From Micromonospora aurantiaca ATCC 27029 (GTDB lineage: Bacteria; Actinomycetota; Actinomycetes; Mycobacteriales; Micromonosporaceae), in NCBI RefSeq assembly GCF_000145235.1, contig NC_014391.1:5599501-5663500 (forward strand): a stretch of DNA of 64,000 bases. Direction: 5' to 3'. The translations under genes and the position numbers were made by a program. The stretch's first letter is position 1. Each line of letters opens with the position of its first letter. This document shows positions 16,806 through 23,223 of this stretch, in pieces. Below the pieces are notes generated by a model. That model ran no database searches and was not told the origin of the DNA. It was given only the letters and a program-made list of their open reading frames with translations.

Positions 16806-17068
16806 CGCGGGCCCTCGTTGCGCCGGAAGACGGTCGTCGTCGCGGGGGAGGACGTCCACGCGTGGCCGTTCGTCGGGCGGCCGGCGGCCGGCGGCGGAGG
16901 CGAGTACCACGGGGTTACCTGGGCCCGGCGGCGCAACTTCAGACAGTAGCGCCAGGTCATCAGTCCGCACGAACAGGCCAGGCCGGGCGGGAACAGCCGT
17001 AGGCGGGGGCGGTGGAAACGGGAGGACAGGACGGCAGTCCGGTAGAGCCTCGGCTTCTTCCTGGGCAC
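16802..17068 (-). CDS. Small basic element protein
   Basis: An 88-residue basic protein beginning MPRKKPRLYRTAVLSSRF, with a central ACSCGLMTWRYCLKLRRRAQ cluster (three Cys and many Arg) that could hold a metal or bind nucleic acid. It is the first gene of a three-gene coupled set (GTGA then ATGA junctions). A GAGAGGAGC ribosome-site-like sequence lies 5 bases above its start on the minus strand. Function is not known. Confidence 0.55.
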   Translation of the reverse strand: MPRKKPRLYRTAVLSSRFHRPRLRLFPPGLACSCGLMTWRYCLKLRRRAQVTPWYSPPPPAAGRPTNGHAWTSSPATTTVFRRNEGPR

Positions 17069-17307
17069 GGCGCGCTCCTCTCGTAGGACTGGGAGGGGGA
17101 CCGCCCCGCGCGGGTGCCAGCCGGGCGAGACGGTCCCCTGACGGACACGGACACCGGACCCTCATCACGCCGGCCGTGCCGTCTGTTCCAGGTTGGACGG
17201 CGAGCCGCTACCGTCGGAAGACAAAGGCCCACGTTGAACCGGGTGCGATGGTGGTTGCGGGGGCGCGAAGGAAACGCCGGGAAGTCTGAAGGGGTGGTGA
17301 GGGCGCG

Positions 17308-18093
17308 GTGAAGTCTGGCGCTGACTTCCTATTGGCGGAGCTTCGCGCAGCTCGCACGGCACGCGGGATGAGTCAAGAGGACTTTGGGAAGCTCATCAAT
17401 TATTCGGGCACGCACGTGGGCAACGTCGAGAGCGGCACTCGCCCCCTGAAGGCTGACTATGTGGCTGCCGTCGACCAGGCGCTCAACACGAACGGGCTGT
17501 ACTCGCGTTTGCTGGAGCGGCTCGGCGCTCCGATCTGGCTTCGTGAGTGGATCGATGAAGAGCAGCGCGCCACGGCCCTTCGTTGGTATGAGCCAGCATG
17601 GATGCCCGGTCTGTTGCAAACGCCCGAGTACGCGCGGGCGACGCTTGCTGATGAGCTGTTGAGCGCGGATGTGGCCGACCGGCTCGTTACGGCCAGGCTC
17701 GCGCGACAGGCGCTGTTGCGGAGGGACCCGCCGCCGTTGGTGACGGTGGTTCTTGACGGCACGGTAATTCGGCGCGTGGGTGACGGACAGGAAAGTATGA
17801 TCGCGGCGCAGCTCGCGTACCTCGCCGAGTGTGCCGAGTTGCCGCATGTGCAGGTGCACATCGTTCCGGAGAGCGTAGGGATTTACACGGGCCTGACGGG
17901 GCCCTTCGTGCTCGCCAGCCAGCCCGGCGGGGGCTGGGTGGCATGCGCGGACGGGCAGCTCACCGCGCAGATAACCGACCGGCCCGAGGACATTGCTACG
18001 CTCGAAAGGCGGTGGGACCGCATCTGCGGCGTGGCGCTCCCGCGCCGCGACTCCCTCGAACTCATCAGGAAAGCGGCAGGATCATGGACATGA
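17308..18093 (+). CDS. XRE-family regulator with DUF5753 (Scr1-type) domain
   Basis: A 261-residue protein with an N-terminal helix-turn-helix (ARGMSQEDFGKLINYSGTHVGNVE) and a C-terminal DUF5753 region (WYEPAWMPGLLQTPEYARA, DGTVIRRVGD, GLTGPFVLAS). Pairs of this family with a DUF397 protein are widespread in actinomycetes and behave like regulatory or antitoxin-like modules. Here it is the only rightward operon inside the element, placed opposite the leftward small-gene operon across a 239-bp promoter gap, a likely place for the lysogeny-type switch. Confidence 0.85.
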   Translation: MKSGADFLLAELRAARTARGMSQEDFGKLINYSGTHVGNVESGTRPLKADYVAAVDQALNTNGLYSRLLERLGAPIWLREWIDEEQRATALRWYEPAWMPGLLQTPEYARATLADELLSADVADRLVTARLARQALLRRDPPPLVTVVLDGTVIRRVGDGQESMIAAQLAYLAECAELPHVQVHIVPESVGIYTGLTGPFVLASQPGGGWVACADGQLTAQITDRPEDIATLERRWDRICGVALPRRDSLELIRKAAGSWT

Positions 18094-18275
18094 CCGGCGC
18101 GTCGTGGCGCAAGAGCACCCGCAGCGGCAGCAACGGCGGCAACTGCGTCGAGGTCGCCGACAACCTTCCCGGCGTCGTCGGCGTGCGAGACTCGAAGGAC
18201 CCGGCCGGGCCGGCGCTCGCCTTTGAGCCTGCGTCGTGGCGGGCGTTCGTCGCCCAGGTTGCCGAGCGCGGCTGA
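18084..18275 (+). CDS. DUF397 domain protein
   Basis: A 63-residue protein: MTGASWRKSTRSGSNGGNCV, GVRDSKDPAGPALAF, then ASWRAFVAQV, the typical DUF397 layout. It overlaps the XRE gene by 10 bp in another frame, so the two are co-translated. DUF397 partners are thought to modulate the adjacent XRE regulator. A strong bidirectional hairpin follows 15 bp after the stop. Confidence 0.88.
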   Translation: MDMTGASWRKSTRSGSNGGNCVEVADNLPGVVGVRDSKDPAGPALAFEPASWRAFVAQVAERG

Positions 18276-18289
18276 CCCAACTCGACCCC

Positions 18290-18324
18290 AGAGCGCCCCG
18301 GACCCACGCGGCCCGGGGCGCTCT
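18290..18324. terminator. Bidirectional terminator between DUF397 and DUF2637 genes
   Basis: Arms AGAGCGCCCCGG (18290-18301) and CCGGGGCGCTCT (18313-18324) are a perfect 12-bp stem with an 11-base loop and TTCTGT after it. It lies between two convergent stops. Confidence 0.75.
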
Positions 18325-18330
18325 TCTGTG

Positions 18331-19089
18331 TCAGGCGGCGGCCGGCGTCGGCACGCGCCGCGCGCGGCGGCGCGCTGGCGGCACCTTGTCGGCGGGCAGG
18401 TAGCGGCGGGCGGTGCGCTCGCTCACGCCCAGGCGTGCGGCGATCTGCGCGGGCGTCGCCCCGGGCGTCTCGGCGAGGACCGCCGCCACGCGCTCGGCGG
18501 TCGTGGGCGGTGCCGCCACCGGGACGGGCGTGGCCGGCGGCGTGCCGACAACGGCGACCAGCGGCAACGCCCGGACGCCGGGCGGGACCACGGGCGGGCG
18601 CGGGCGAGGTGTGGGCGTGGCCGGGCGAGTGGCGGGCGAGAGCGGGCTAGCAGCGGCCGGCGGCGGGGCCGCCACGGGCGAGGCGCTGGCGGCTACCGGG
18701 CGAGCGGCGGGCGTACGGGCGAAGACCAGCTTGACTAGCGCCGTGAACGCCAGGGCCGGCACGGCGGACAGCAGCCAGCCCGACGGGCTCGGCTTCGCCA
18801 CGGCGAGCTGAGCGGCCAGCGAGAGACCGCCCCCGGCGACCAGCAAGGCGAGCGGGTAGCCGACCGGGGCCGCCGCCCGGCGACGACGCCGGATCTCCAG
18901 CAGGGCCGCCACGGGGACCAGCTCGGACACGACGGCGTTGACCCATCCGAAGGCGTCCGGCGTGCCCGCGGGCGTGTTCGCCATCGTCCAGTCGTGGACG
19001 TGTGTAAACGACGCCCAGCCGGACGCCCCGCCGACAACGACGAGGATTGCGACCAGTAGCGCGCCCTCGGCGCGCTCGGCCCGGGTCAC
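18331..19089 (-). CDS. DUF2637 membrane protein with C-terminal helix-turn-helix
   Basis: GTG 19089 overlaps the TGA of the Rep-like gene (GTGA). The 252-residue product has about four hydrophobic segments in the first half (GALLVAILVVVGGASGWAS, LALLVAGGGLSLAAQLAV and others), a Pro/Ala linker, and an HTH at the end (TPAQIAARLGVSERTARRYL). DUF2637 proteins are common on actinomycete integrative plasmids, often near transfer or spread genes. A membrane-bound regulator or spread protein is possible. No transfer ATPase accompanies it. Confidence 0.75.
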   Translation of the reverse strand: MTRAERAEGALLVAILVVVGGASGWASFTHVHDWTMANTPAGTPDAFGWVNAVVSELVPVAALLEIRRRRRAAAPVGYPLALLVAGGGLSLAAQLAVAKPSPSGWLLSAVPALAFTALVKLVFARTPAARPVAASASPVAAPPPAAASPLSPATRPATPTPRPRPPVVPPGVRALPLVAVVGTPPATPVPVAAPPTTAERVAAVLAETPGATPAQIAARLGVSERTARRYLPADKVPPARRRARRVPTPAAA

Positions 19090-19715
19090 ACGACACCGCC
19101 CAGCGCCTCGCCGCGGCAGGGGCCGCAGTTGCCGGCGGGACTCCCCCGGTGCCGCGGACACTGACCCGCGCGGGGGTCGGTCGGGAGCGCGACGCCGCCC
19201 CGAAGGGAGCGGGCGCGCGGGGATGGTTCTTTAGGGTTCAAGGACGGTTCGTACGTCGTGGGCGACGTGTCGTTGCGTCGTGGGCGACGTGTCGTCGCGT
19301 CCTCGGCGACGCGTCGCCGGACCGGGGCGACGCTGACGACGCCCCGGTTATCCACAGGCTCTAGCAGCTCGGCCGGGCGGCCCGACTGCGGCTCGGCGAG
19401 GTTGCTCAGCTCGGCCGGCGTCTCCCGTCGGCGCTCGACCGCCAGGTCCCACACGACGGGCCGCCGGTCGGCCGGCATGTGCTGTACGTGGCGCTGGTTG
19501 CCGCGCCGGATCAGGCCCCGGCGCTCCAGCTCGGCTAGGTCACGCTGAACGGCCCGGACGCCCTTCCGGCCGTAGTGCGCCAGGCGGGTCTGAGACGGCC
19601 ACGCGGCCCGGCCGTCCGGGTGCGCGTGGTTGGCGAGACCGATCAGGGTCACGAGGGCGGTAGGCGGGACCTCGGGGGCGTCGTTCAGCGCCCAGGAAAC
19701 GGCTTCGATGGACAC
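19086..19715 (-). CDS. Rep-like winged-helix protein
   Basis: GTG 19715 begins SIEAVSWALNDAPEVPPTALVTLIGLANHAH. Residues ~1-100 form a winged-helix domain (WPSQTRLAHYGRKGVRAVQRDLAELERRGLIRR) like the N-terminal origin-binding domains of phage and plasmid replication initiators. The remainder is Arg/Pro-rich; its DNA carries tandem 22-bp repeats and a DnaA box. The 209-residue size fits a small initiator. A plain transcription factor is the alternative. It sits 2 bp after the NDT-like gene and is coupled to DUF2637. Confidence 0.6.
   Translation of the reverse strand: MSIEAVSWALNDAPEVPPTALVTLIGLANHAHPDGRAAWPSQTRLAHYGRKGVRAVQRDLAELERRGLIRRGNQRHVQHMPADRRPVVWDLAVERRRETPAELSNLAEPQSGRPAELLEPVDNRGVVSVAPVRRRVAEDATTRRPRRNDTSPTTYEPSLNPKEPSPRARSLRGGVALPTDPRAGQCPRHRGSPAGNCGPCRGEALGGVV
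19254..19356. repeat. Iteron array and DnaA box inside the Rep-like gene
   Basis: Three tandem 22-bp units occupy 19254-19275, 19276-19297 and 19298-19319, centred on GGCGACG, which recurs a fourth time at 19326-19332 (steps 22, 22, 21). TTATCCACA at 19348-19356 is a consensus DnaA box. Since 22 is not a multiple of 3, the repeat is not a protein repeat. This is the layout of lambda-type origins within the initiator gene. Confidence 0.7.
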
Positions 19716-19717
19716 GC

Positions 19718-20002
19718 TCAGACCTCGGCGAGCATCGCGGCGAGGTCGACCACCGGAACGCCCAACTCACGGGCGAAGACCGGCTCCCAGAGGGCTTCAG
19801 CGCCGGGCAGCGCGACCATGACGTCCGCCCGCTCGATGGCGGCCTGATCCGCGGCCACGGCCCCGATCAGGTCGTCGGCGGTGTCCCCGATCGGGGAGGC
19901 GGTCACGACCTCGAAGCCGAGAGCGAGGATCGCAGCGACAGCGGCGGCCAGCGCGACGGCAGAGCGCGCGGGAGCGGTCAGGTACACGGTAGGATTGCGC
20001 AT
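19718..20002 (-). CDS. Short nucleoside 2-deoxyribosyltransferase-like protein
   Basis: A 94-residue Rossmann-like protein: VYLTAP, FEVVTASPIGDTADDLIG, AADQAAIERADVMVALPG, WEPVFARELGVPVVDL. The order resembles small NDT/DUF4406-type proteins that cleave or swap bases on (deoxy)nucleosides, found in phages. ATG 20002 has GAAGAGG about 9 bases upstream. It begins 2 bp after the stop of the ssb 5' remnant and so probably depends on the host ssb promoter. Confidence 0.55.
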   Translation of the reverse strand: MRNPTVYLTAPARSAVALAAAVAAILALGFEVVTASPIGDTADDLIGAVAADQAAIERADVMVALPGAEALWEPVFARELGVPVVDLAAMLAEV

Positions 20003-20004
20003 GG

Positions 20005-20271
20005 TCAGGGCCTCTTCCTGATCCGTGCCCCGGGGGGTGTTCCCGCACCCGCCGGGGCTCTCTTCTCGGTCGGCGGGCTGTTCGTGTGGCACTGCTTCAC
20101 AACCCGCACCCGAAGGCTGTTGCCGTCGACCCAGCGGCCGCTGTCGCGGTCGAGCCGGCGGGCGGTCGAGGCGACCTTGAAGTTGGCCACCAGCGTTCCG
20201 CTCTGCGTGGTCCGGCGCCACTCCGGCGCGGTCAGCACGTTGCCGACGATCGTCACGTACGTATCGAACAT
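20005..20271 (-). pseudogene. ssb: 5' part of the interrupted ssb-family gene
   Basis: ATG 20271 (MFDTYVTIVGNVLTAPEWRR) has GGGAGGGG just upstream and encodes the first half of an SSB OB-fold down to NSLRVRV at about 20104. From there the frame enters the element and reads VKQCHTNSPPTEK to a stop at 20005. The 88-residue product lacks strands needed for a full OB-fold, so it is probably inactive, but its promoter and ribosome site are intact and point into the element. Confidence 0.85.
20105..20109. other. Right attachment-site core (attR)
   Basis: CGCAC here matches the left junction. To its right the DNA is host ssb; to its left, element. Joining 20105 to 8680 gives ...NSLRVRVNCWRRL in frame. 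Confidence 0.7.
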
Positions 20272-20347
20272 CGCCCCTCCCAGGGATCGACTTGTCCCGG
20301 TGAGCGTCGGCCGGTCGCCCGGCCCGGACCACCCGCCGGCCCGGACC

Positions 20348-20375
20348 TGTGGACGACGGGCCGCCCTGTGGACAA
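20348..20375. promoter_or_regulatory. Two DnaA-box-like sites upstream of ssb
   Basis: TGTGGACAA at 20367-20375 is the reverse complement of the actinobacterial DnaA box TTGTCCACA; TGTGGACGA at 20348-20356 differs by one base, 19 bp away. They lie in the 285-bp gap between the divergent ssb remnant and the HPF-like gene. DnaA may regulate here; chance cannot be excluded. Confidence 0.35.
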
Positions 20376-20556
20376 CCACCTGATCAAGGTCCCGGTCTGC
20401 TAGGCCGACCGGCCCTACGTGCCTGACCTGCGGCGACGCATGATCGAAAGGAACCGGCAAGCAGGCGTTCCGGAATCCCGCCGGTTGGGTAAGTACTTGA
20501 TCAACCGAGAGAAAGGGAGCTCCCATGCTTCTCCGAGACGTCCGCGAGGCAGCGCG

Positions 20557-20967
20557 ATGAGCGCCGTGGCGAACCCCGCGACCGTGGCCGAGTGCCTGCG
20601 GGTCGGCGCCGGGTTCTCCCAGGGCGACCGCAACTGGATCGCCGAGCAGTTCGCGACCCTGGACGCCCGGCTCGCCGGCTTCCACGCCGACGCCACCGAG
20701 CTGGAGGTGTCCGTCAAGGACCGCGAGGCCCGGGGCCAGAAGGTGACCCTGGAGTGCTGGGTCGCCGGGCGGCAGAAGATCGTCACCACCTCGACCGAGG
20801 AGGATCTGCACGCCGCGCTCAACGACGTCCGGGACGACCTGCGCCGCAAGCTCAACGACGCGAAGACCCGGCAGGAGCCGCGCCACAACAAGCACCTGCG
20901 CGCCGTCGACCAGCCCGAGGGCACCCCGTTGCAGGACGCCGAGCGCGAGGACGCCGAGACCGTCTGA
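20557..20967 (+). CDS. HPF/RaiA-like ribosome hibernation factor
   Basis: A 136-residue protein: DRNWIAEQFATLDARLAGFH, LEVSVKDREARGQKVTLECW, TTSTEEDLHAALNDVRDDLRRKLNDAK, the fold order of the S30AE/HPF family that dimerises or silences ribosomes under stress. The ~40-residue Gly-poor C-terminal tail does not look like a long-HPF dimer domain, so it is a short form. ATG 20557 is taken; ORF extension to 20419 looks non-coding. A perfect terminator follows. Confidence 0.65.
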   Translation: MSAVANPATVAECLRVGAGFSQGDRNWIAEQFATLDARLAGFHADATELEVSVKDREARGQKVTLECWVAGRQKIVTTSTEEDLHAALNDVRDDLRRKLNDAKTRQEPRHNKHLRAVDQPEGTPLQDAEREDAETV

Positions 20968-20971
20968 AGTC

Positions 20972-21014
20972 CGGCACGGCCCGCCCGCACGGTGCCGGCG
21001 GGCGGGCCGTGCCG
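20972..21014 (+). terminator. Rho-independent terminator of the HPF-like gene
   Basis: Arms CGGCACGGCCCGCC (20972-20985) and GGCGGGCCGTGCCG (21001-21014) are a perfect 14-bp stem, followed by TTTGTT. Confidence 0.85.
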
Positions 21015-21017
21015 TTT

Positions 21018-21072
21018 GTTAACAAGGGGCCCTTCCTCTACCGGATGCGTTAACAAGGGCCCCCTCGTTACA
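21018..21072. repeat. Micromonospora-type intergenic repeat (GTTAACAAGGG)
   Basis: GTTAACAAGGGGCCC at 21018 and GTTAACAAGGGCCCC at 21049 are direct copies 31 bp apart; the second is nearly palindromic with CTCGTTAC. I recall such GTTAACAAGGGGCCC units as recurrent between genes of Micromonospora; that is memory, not a search. Confidence 0.6.
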
Positions 21073-21121
21073 ACCCCAGCACCCCTACCGCCGGGTAGCA
21101 AGGCGGCGTACCGTCGCGGTC

Positions 21122-22138
21122 GTGGAACCGGACGTGCTGGGCGCCCCCTACGAGCGGCGGACGATCGAGCTGGGCACCGACGACGAGGGGCCGGTGGTCG
21201 CGACCCTGGTGCGGCGGCGCGCCGACCGCCCGACCGGCCGCGCCGTGCTCTACGTGCACGGCTTCGTCGACTACTTCTTCCAGACCCACGTGGCCGACTT
21301 CTTCGCCGAACGCGGCTGGGACTTCTACGCGCTCGACCTGCGCAAGTACGGCCGCAGCCTGCTCCCGCACCAGACCCCGAACTTCTGCCGCGACCTGAGC
21401 GACTACTTCCCCGAGCTGGACGCCGCCGCGGAGATCATCCGCGCCGAGGAGGGCCACGACACCCTGCTCGCCATGGGCCACTCGACCGGCGGCCTGATCA
21501 TCTCGCTGTGGGCGCACGACCGCCGCGACGCCGGCCTGGTCGACGGCATCGTGCTCAACAGCCCCTTCTTCGACATCAACGCGCCCTGGATGGTCCGTCG
21601 ACCCCTCGCGGCCGCCGTCTCCCGCCTGGGCCGCAGGGCGCCGCAGCGTGTGCTGCCGTTCGGCCTGGGCACCGTGTACGGCGAGAGCCTGCACGCCGAC
21701 CACCGAGGCGAGTGGCGGTACGACCTGGCCTGGAAGCCGCTCGCCGGGTTCCCGGTGCGGGCCGGCTGGATCAACGCGATCCGCGCCGGTCAGCGTCGCC
21801 TGCGGGCCGGGCTGGACATCCCGGTGCCGGTGCTGCTCGCCTGCTCGACGCGCAGCTTCCGGGGCACGAAGTGGCACGACAGCGCGACCGGCGCCGACGC
21901 CGTGCTCGACGTCGAGCACATGGTGCGCTGGGCGCCCCGCCTCGGCCGGCACGTCACGCTCGCCCGCTTCGACGGCGGGCTGCACGACCTCACACTGTCC
22001 AGTCCCGGCGTACGCGAGAAGGTCTTCGCGGAGGTCGGACGGTGGGCGGAGGGATTCCTGCGCGCCGGGCCGACCGAGCCGGAGCCCACGACGCCGCCGG
22101 CCCCGCGGCGGCCGGCCGACGCGACCGCCGAGGGCTGA
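21122..22138 (+). CDS. Alpha/beta hydrolase (S33-like, lysophospholipase type)
   Basis: A 338-residue alpha/beta hydrolase. It has LYVHGFVDYFF (oxyanion region), the nucleophile elbow AMGHSTGGLII (Ser), and a late GGLHDLTLS carrying the probable catalytic His. The closest type is the monoacylglycerol lipase/serine aminopeptidase S33 group; the substrate cannot be told. The last ~25 residues are a Pro/Thr-rich tail. GTG 21122 follows the repeat by about 50 bp. Paired hairpins follow the stop. Confidence 0.82.
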   Translation: MEPDVLGAPYERRTIELGTDDEGPVVATLVRRRADRPTGRAVLYVHGFVDYFFQTHVADFFAERGWDFYALDLRKYGRSLLPHQTPNFCRDLSDYFPELDAAAEIIRAEEGHDTLLAMGHSTGGLIISLWAHDRRDAGLVDGIVLNSPFFDINAPWMVRRPLAAAVSRLGRRAPQRVLPFGLGTVYGESLHADHRGEWRYDLAWKPLAGFPVRAGWINAIRAGQRRLRAGLDIPVPVLLACSTRSFRGTKWHDSATGADAVLDVEHMVRWAPRLGRHVTLARFDGGLHDLTLSSPGVREKVFAEVGRWAEGFLRAGPTEPEPTTPPAPRRPADATAEG

Positions 22139-22143
22139 GGCCA

Positions 22144-22199
22144 GGCGTCCCGGCGGCGGGACGCCCGGCTCGGTCGGCCGTCCCGCCGCCGGACGGCCG
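22144..22199. terminator. Two back-to-back hairpins between convergent genes
   Basis: Stem 1: GGCGTCCCG (22144-22152) with CGGGACGCC (22157-22165). Stem 2: CGGCCGTCC (22175-22183) with GGACGGCCG (22191-22199). They fill the gap between the hydrolase stop and the next convergent stop, one likely for each. Confidence 0.7.
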
Positions 22200-22201
22200 G
22201 T

Positions 22202-22936
22202 TCAGTCGGCGACGACCGCCGTGAGCGCGGCGCGGATCCGGTCGAACGTGGCGATCGGATGGCCACCGGCCTGCGGCGGCAGCACCACGCCCAGGCAACG
22301 CAGCGCGGGCCCGCCGTCCGGCCCGGCCTCGACCGCGAACACCGGCGCGCCCACGTAGCCCGCGGGCAGCTCCGTCGTGACCCGCACCTCGCCGCCGTCG
22401 CGGGCGACCCGCTCGACCACCGCCTCCAGCGGCCGCGACCCGCCGTCGCCGACACCGAGGGCCAGCACGAACGCCGAGGCGGGCGCCGCGCCGATCCGGG
22501 CGACCGCTTCGGCCGGTGCGGCCACCGCCTCGGTGACCTGCTGGGTACGCCAGCGCCAGCCCCGATCGTCGGCGTAGCCGTGCAGACCGCCGGTCGGCAT
22601 CGCGGCGAGCCCCAGTTCCGGCAGGTGCAGCCAGTAGTCGGCGAAACCGGGCAGGTCGATCGGCTCGTCCGCCCCCTCGGCCGGGTCGGTGACGCTCGGC
22701 CGCAAGCCGATCTCGCCGTACGCGCGGTCGGTCAGCGCGTCGGCGGTGAGCAGCCACTCGTGCGCGATCTCGCCGTCGTCGGTGGCGCCGACCAGCTCGC
22801 TGTAGAAGAAGGCGGTGCCGAGCACGCCCGCCGGAGCGCCCGGCGCATCCGAGCCGGTGAGGGGCAGGATGGCCCGCCCGAGGAGCTGGCACAGCTCGAA
22901 GACGATCTCGTTCTCGGTTTCCTGGTCGAGCAGCAT
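22202..22936 (-). CDS. Conserved hypothetical protein
   Basis: A 244-residue soluble protein starting MLLDQETENEIVFELCQLLG. Features seen are GTAFFYSELVG followed by EWLLTADAL, and a late ELPAGYVGAPVFAVEAG. The order weakly recalls chymotrypsin-fold proteins (GTAF..., then a GxxGAPVF strand), but no Ser/His/Asp triad can be assigned, so no function is claimed. Confidence 0.7.
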   Translation of the reverse strand: MLLDQETENEIVFELCQLLGRAILPLTGSDAPGAPAGVLGTAFFYSELVGATDDGEIAHEWLLTADALTDRAYGEIGLRPSVTDPAEGADEPIDLPGFADYWLHLPELGLAAMPTGGLHGYADDRGWRWRTQQVTEAVAAPAEAVARIGAAPASAFVLALGVGDGGSRPLEAVVERVARDGGEVRVTTELPAGYVGAPVFAVEAGPDGGPALRCLGVVLPPQAGGHPIATFDRIRAALTAVVAD

Positions 22937-23106
22937 CCGACGAGGGTACGGATCGCGTCCCGCCCGGCCCGCGCCGGACCCGCCGCAACTGTGGTGCCGG
23001 TCCGGGCCCCGGCGTGGGACGCTGAGGGGCGGAACGGACGCGCCGACCCGTACCCCCGGGCACGCGGGGAGCGGCGGTACCCTCTTGGCGCGACGACCGT
23101 CGGCGC

Positions 23107-23179
23107 GCGCCCGTAGCTCAGCGGATAGAGCAGGGGACTTCTAATCCCAAGGCCGCAGGTTCGAATCCTGCCGGGCGCA
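23107..23179 (+). tRNA. tRNA-Arg (anticodon TCT)
   Basis: A 73-nt cloverleaf: acceptor arms GCGCCCG / CGGGCGC, D arm with TAGCTCAGCGGATAGAGC, anticodon loop CTTCTAA reading TCT, and T arm GCAGGTTCGAATCCTGC. Discriminator base A; CCA is not encoded. It decodes AGA/AGG, rare codons in this GC-rich genome. Confidence 0.95.
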
Positions 23180-23223
23180 CCTCACCACCGTGAAGCCAAG
23201 TCGGCCGAAGACGAGACGTCCTG

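Larger units (their letters stand above)
8676..20109. mobile_element. 11.4-kb integrated phage-satellite-like / phage-plasmid-like element in ssb
   Basis: The limits come from the split ssb: deleting one copy of everything between the CGCAC cores restores an uninterrupted SSB frame. Contents from left to right are serine integrase (+), then leftward tape measure, unknown, TerS, HNH, coiled-coil protein and two small proteins, a non-coding palindromic tract, three coupled small proteins, a rightward XRE/DUF397 pair, then leftward DUF2637, Rep-like and NDT-like genes. No capsid, portal, TerL, lysin or FtsK-type transfer protein is recognisable. The balance fits a satellite or a deletion derivative of a phage. 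Confidence 0.85.

Noticed and set aside
16806..17168. 217-residue version of the small element protein
   Set aside because: The extra N-terminus is the shadow of the 88-residue gene; the GTGA joint at 16802-16805 marks the real start.
8676..20109. Actinomycete integrative conjugative element (AICE)
   Set aside because: A Rep-like gene and DUF2637 fit, but no FtsK/SpoIIIE-type transfer protein is present, and TerS, HNH and tape measure point to phage biology.
22202..22936. Calling this protein a trypsin-like protease
   Set aside because: GTAFF and GAPVF pieces are suggestive, but no catalytic triad can be placed.
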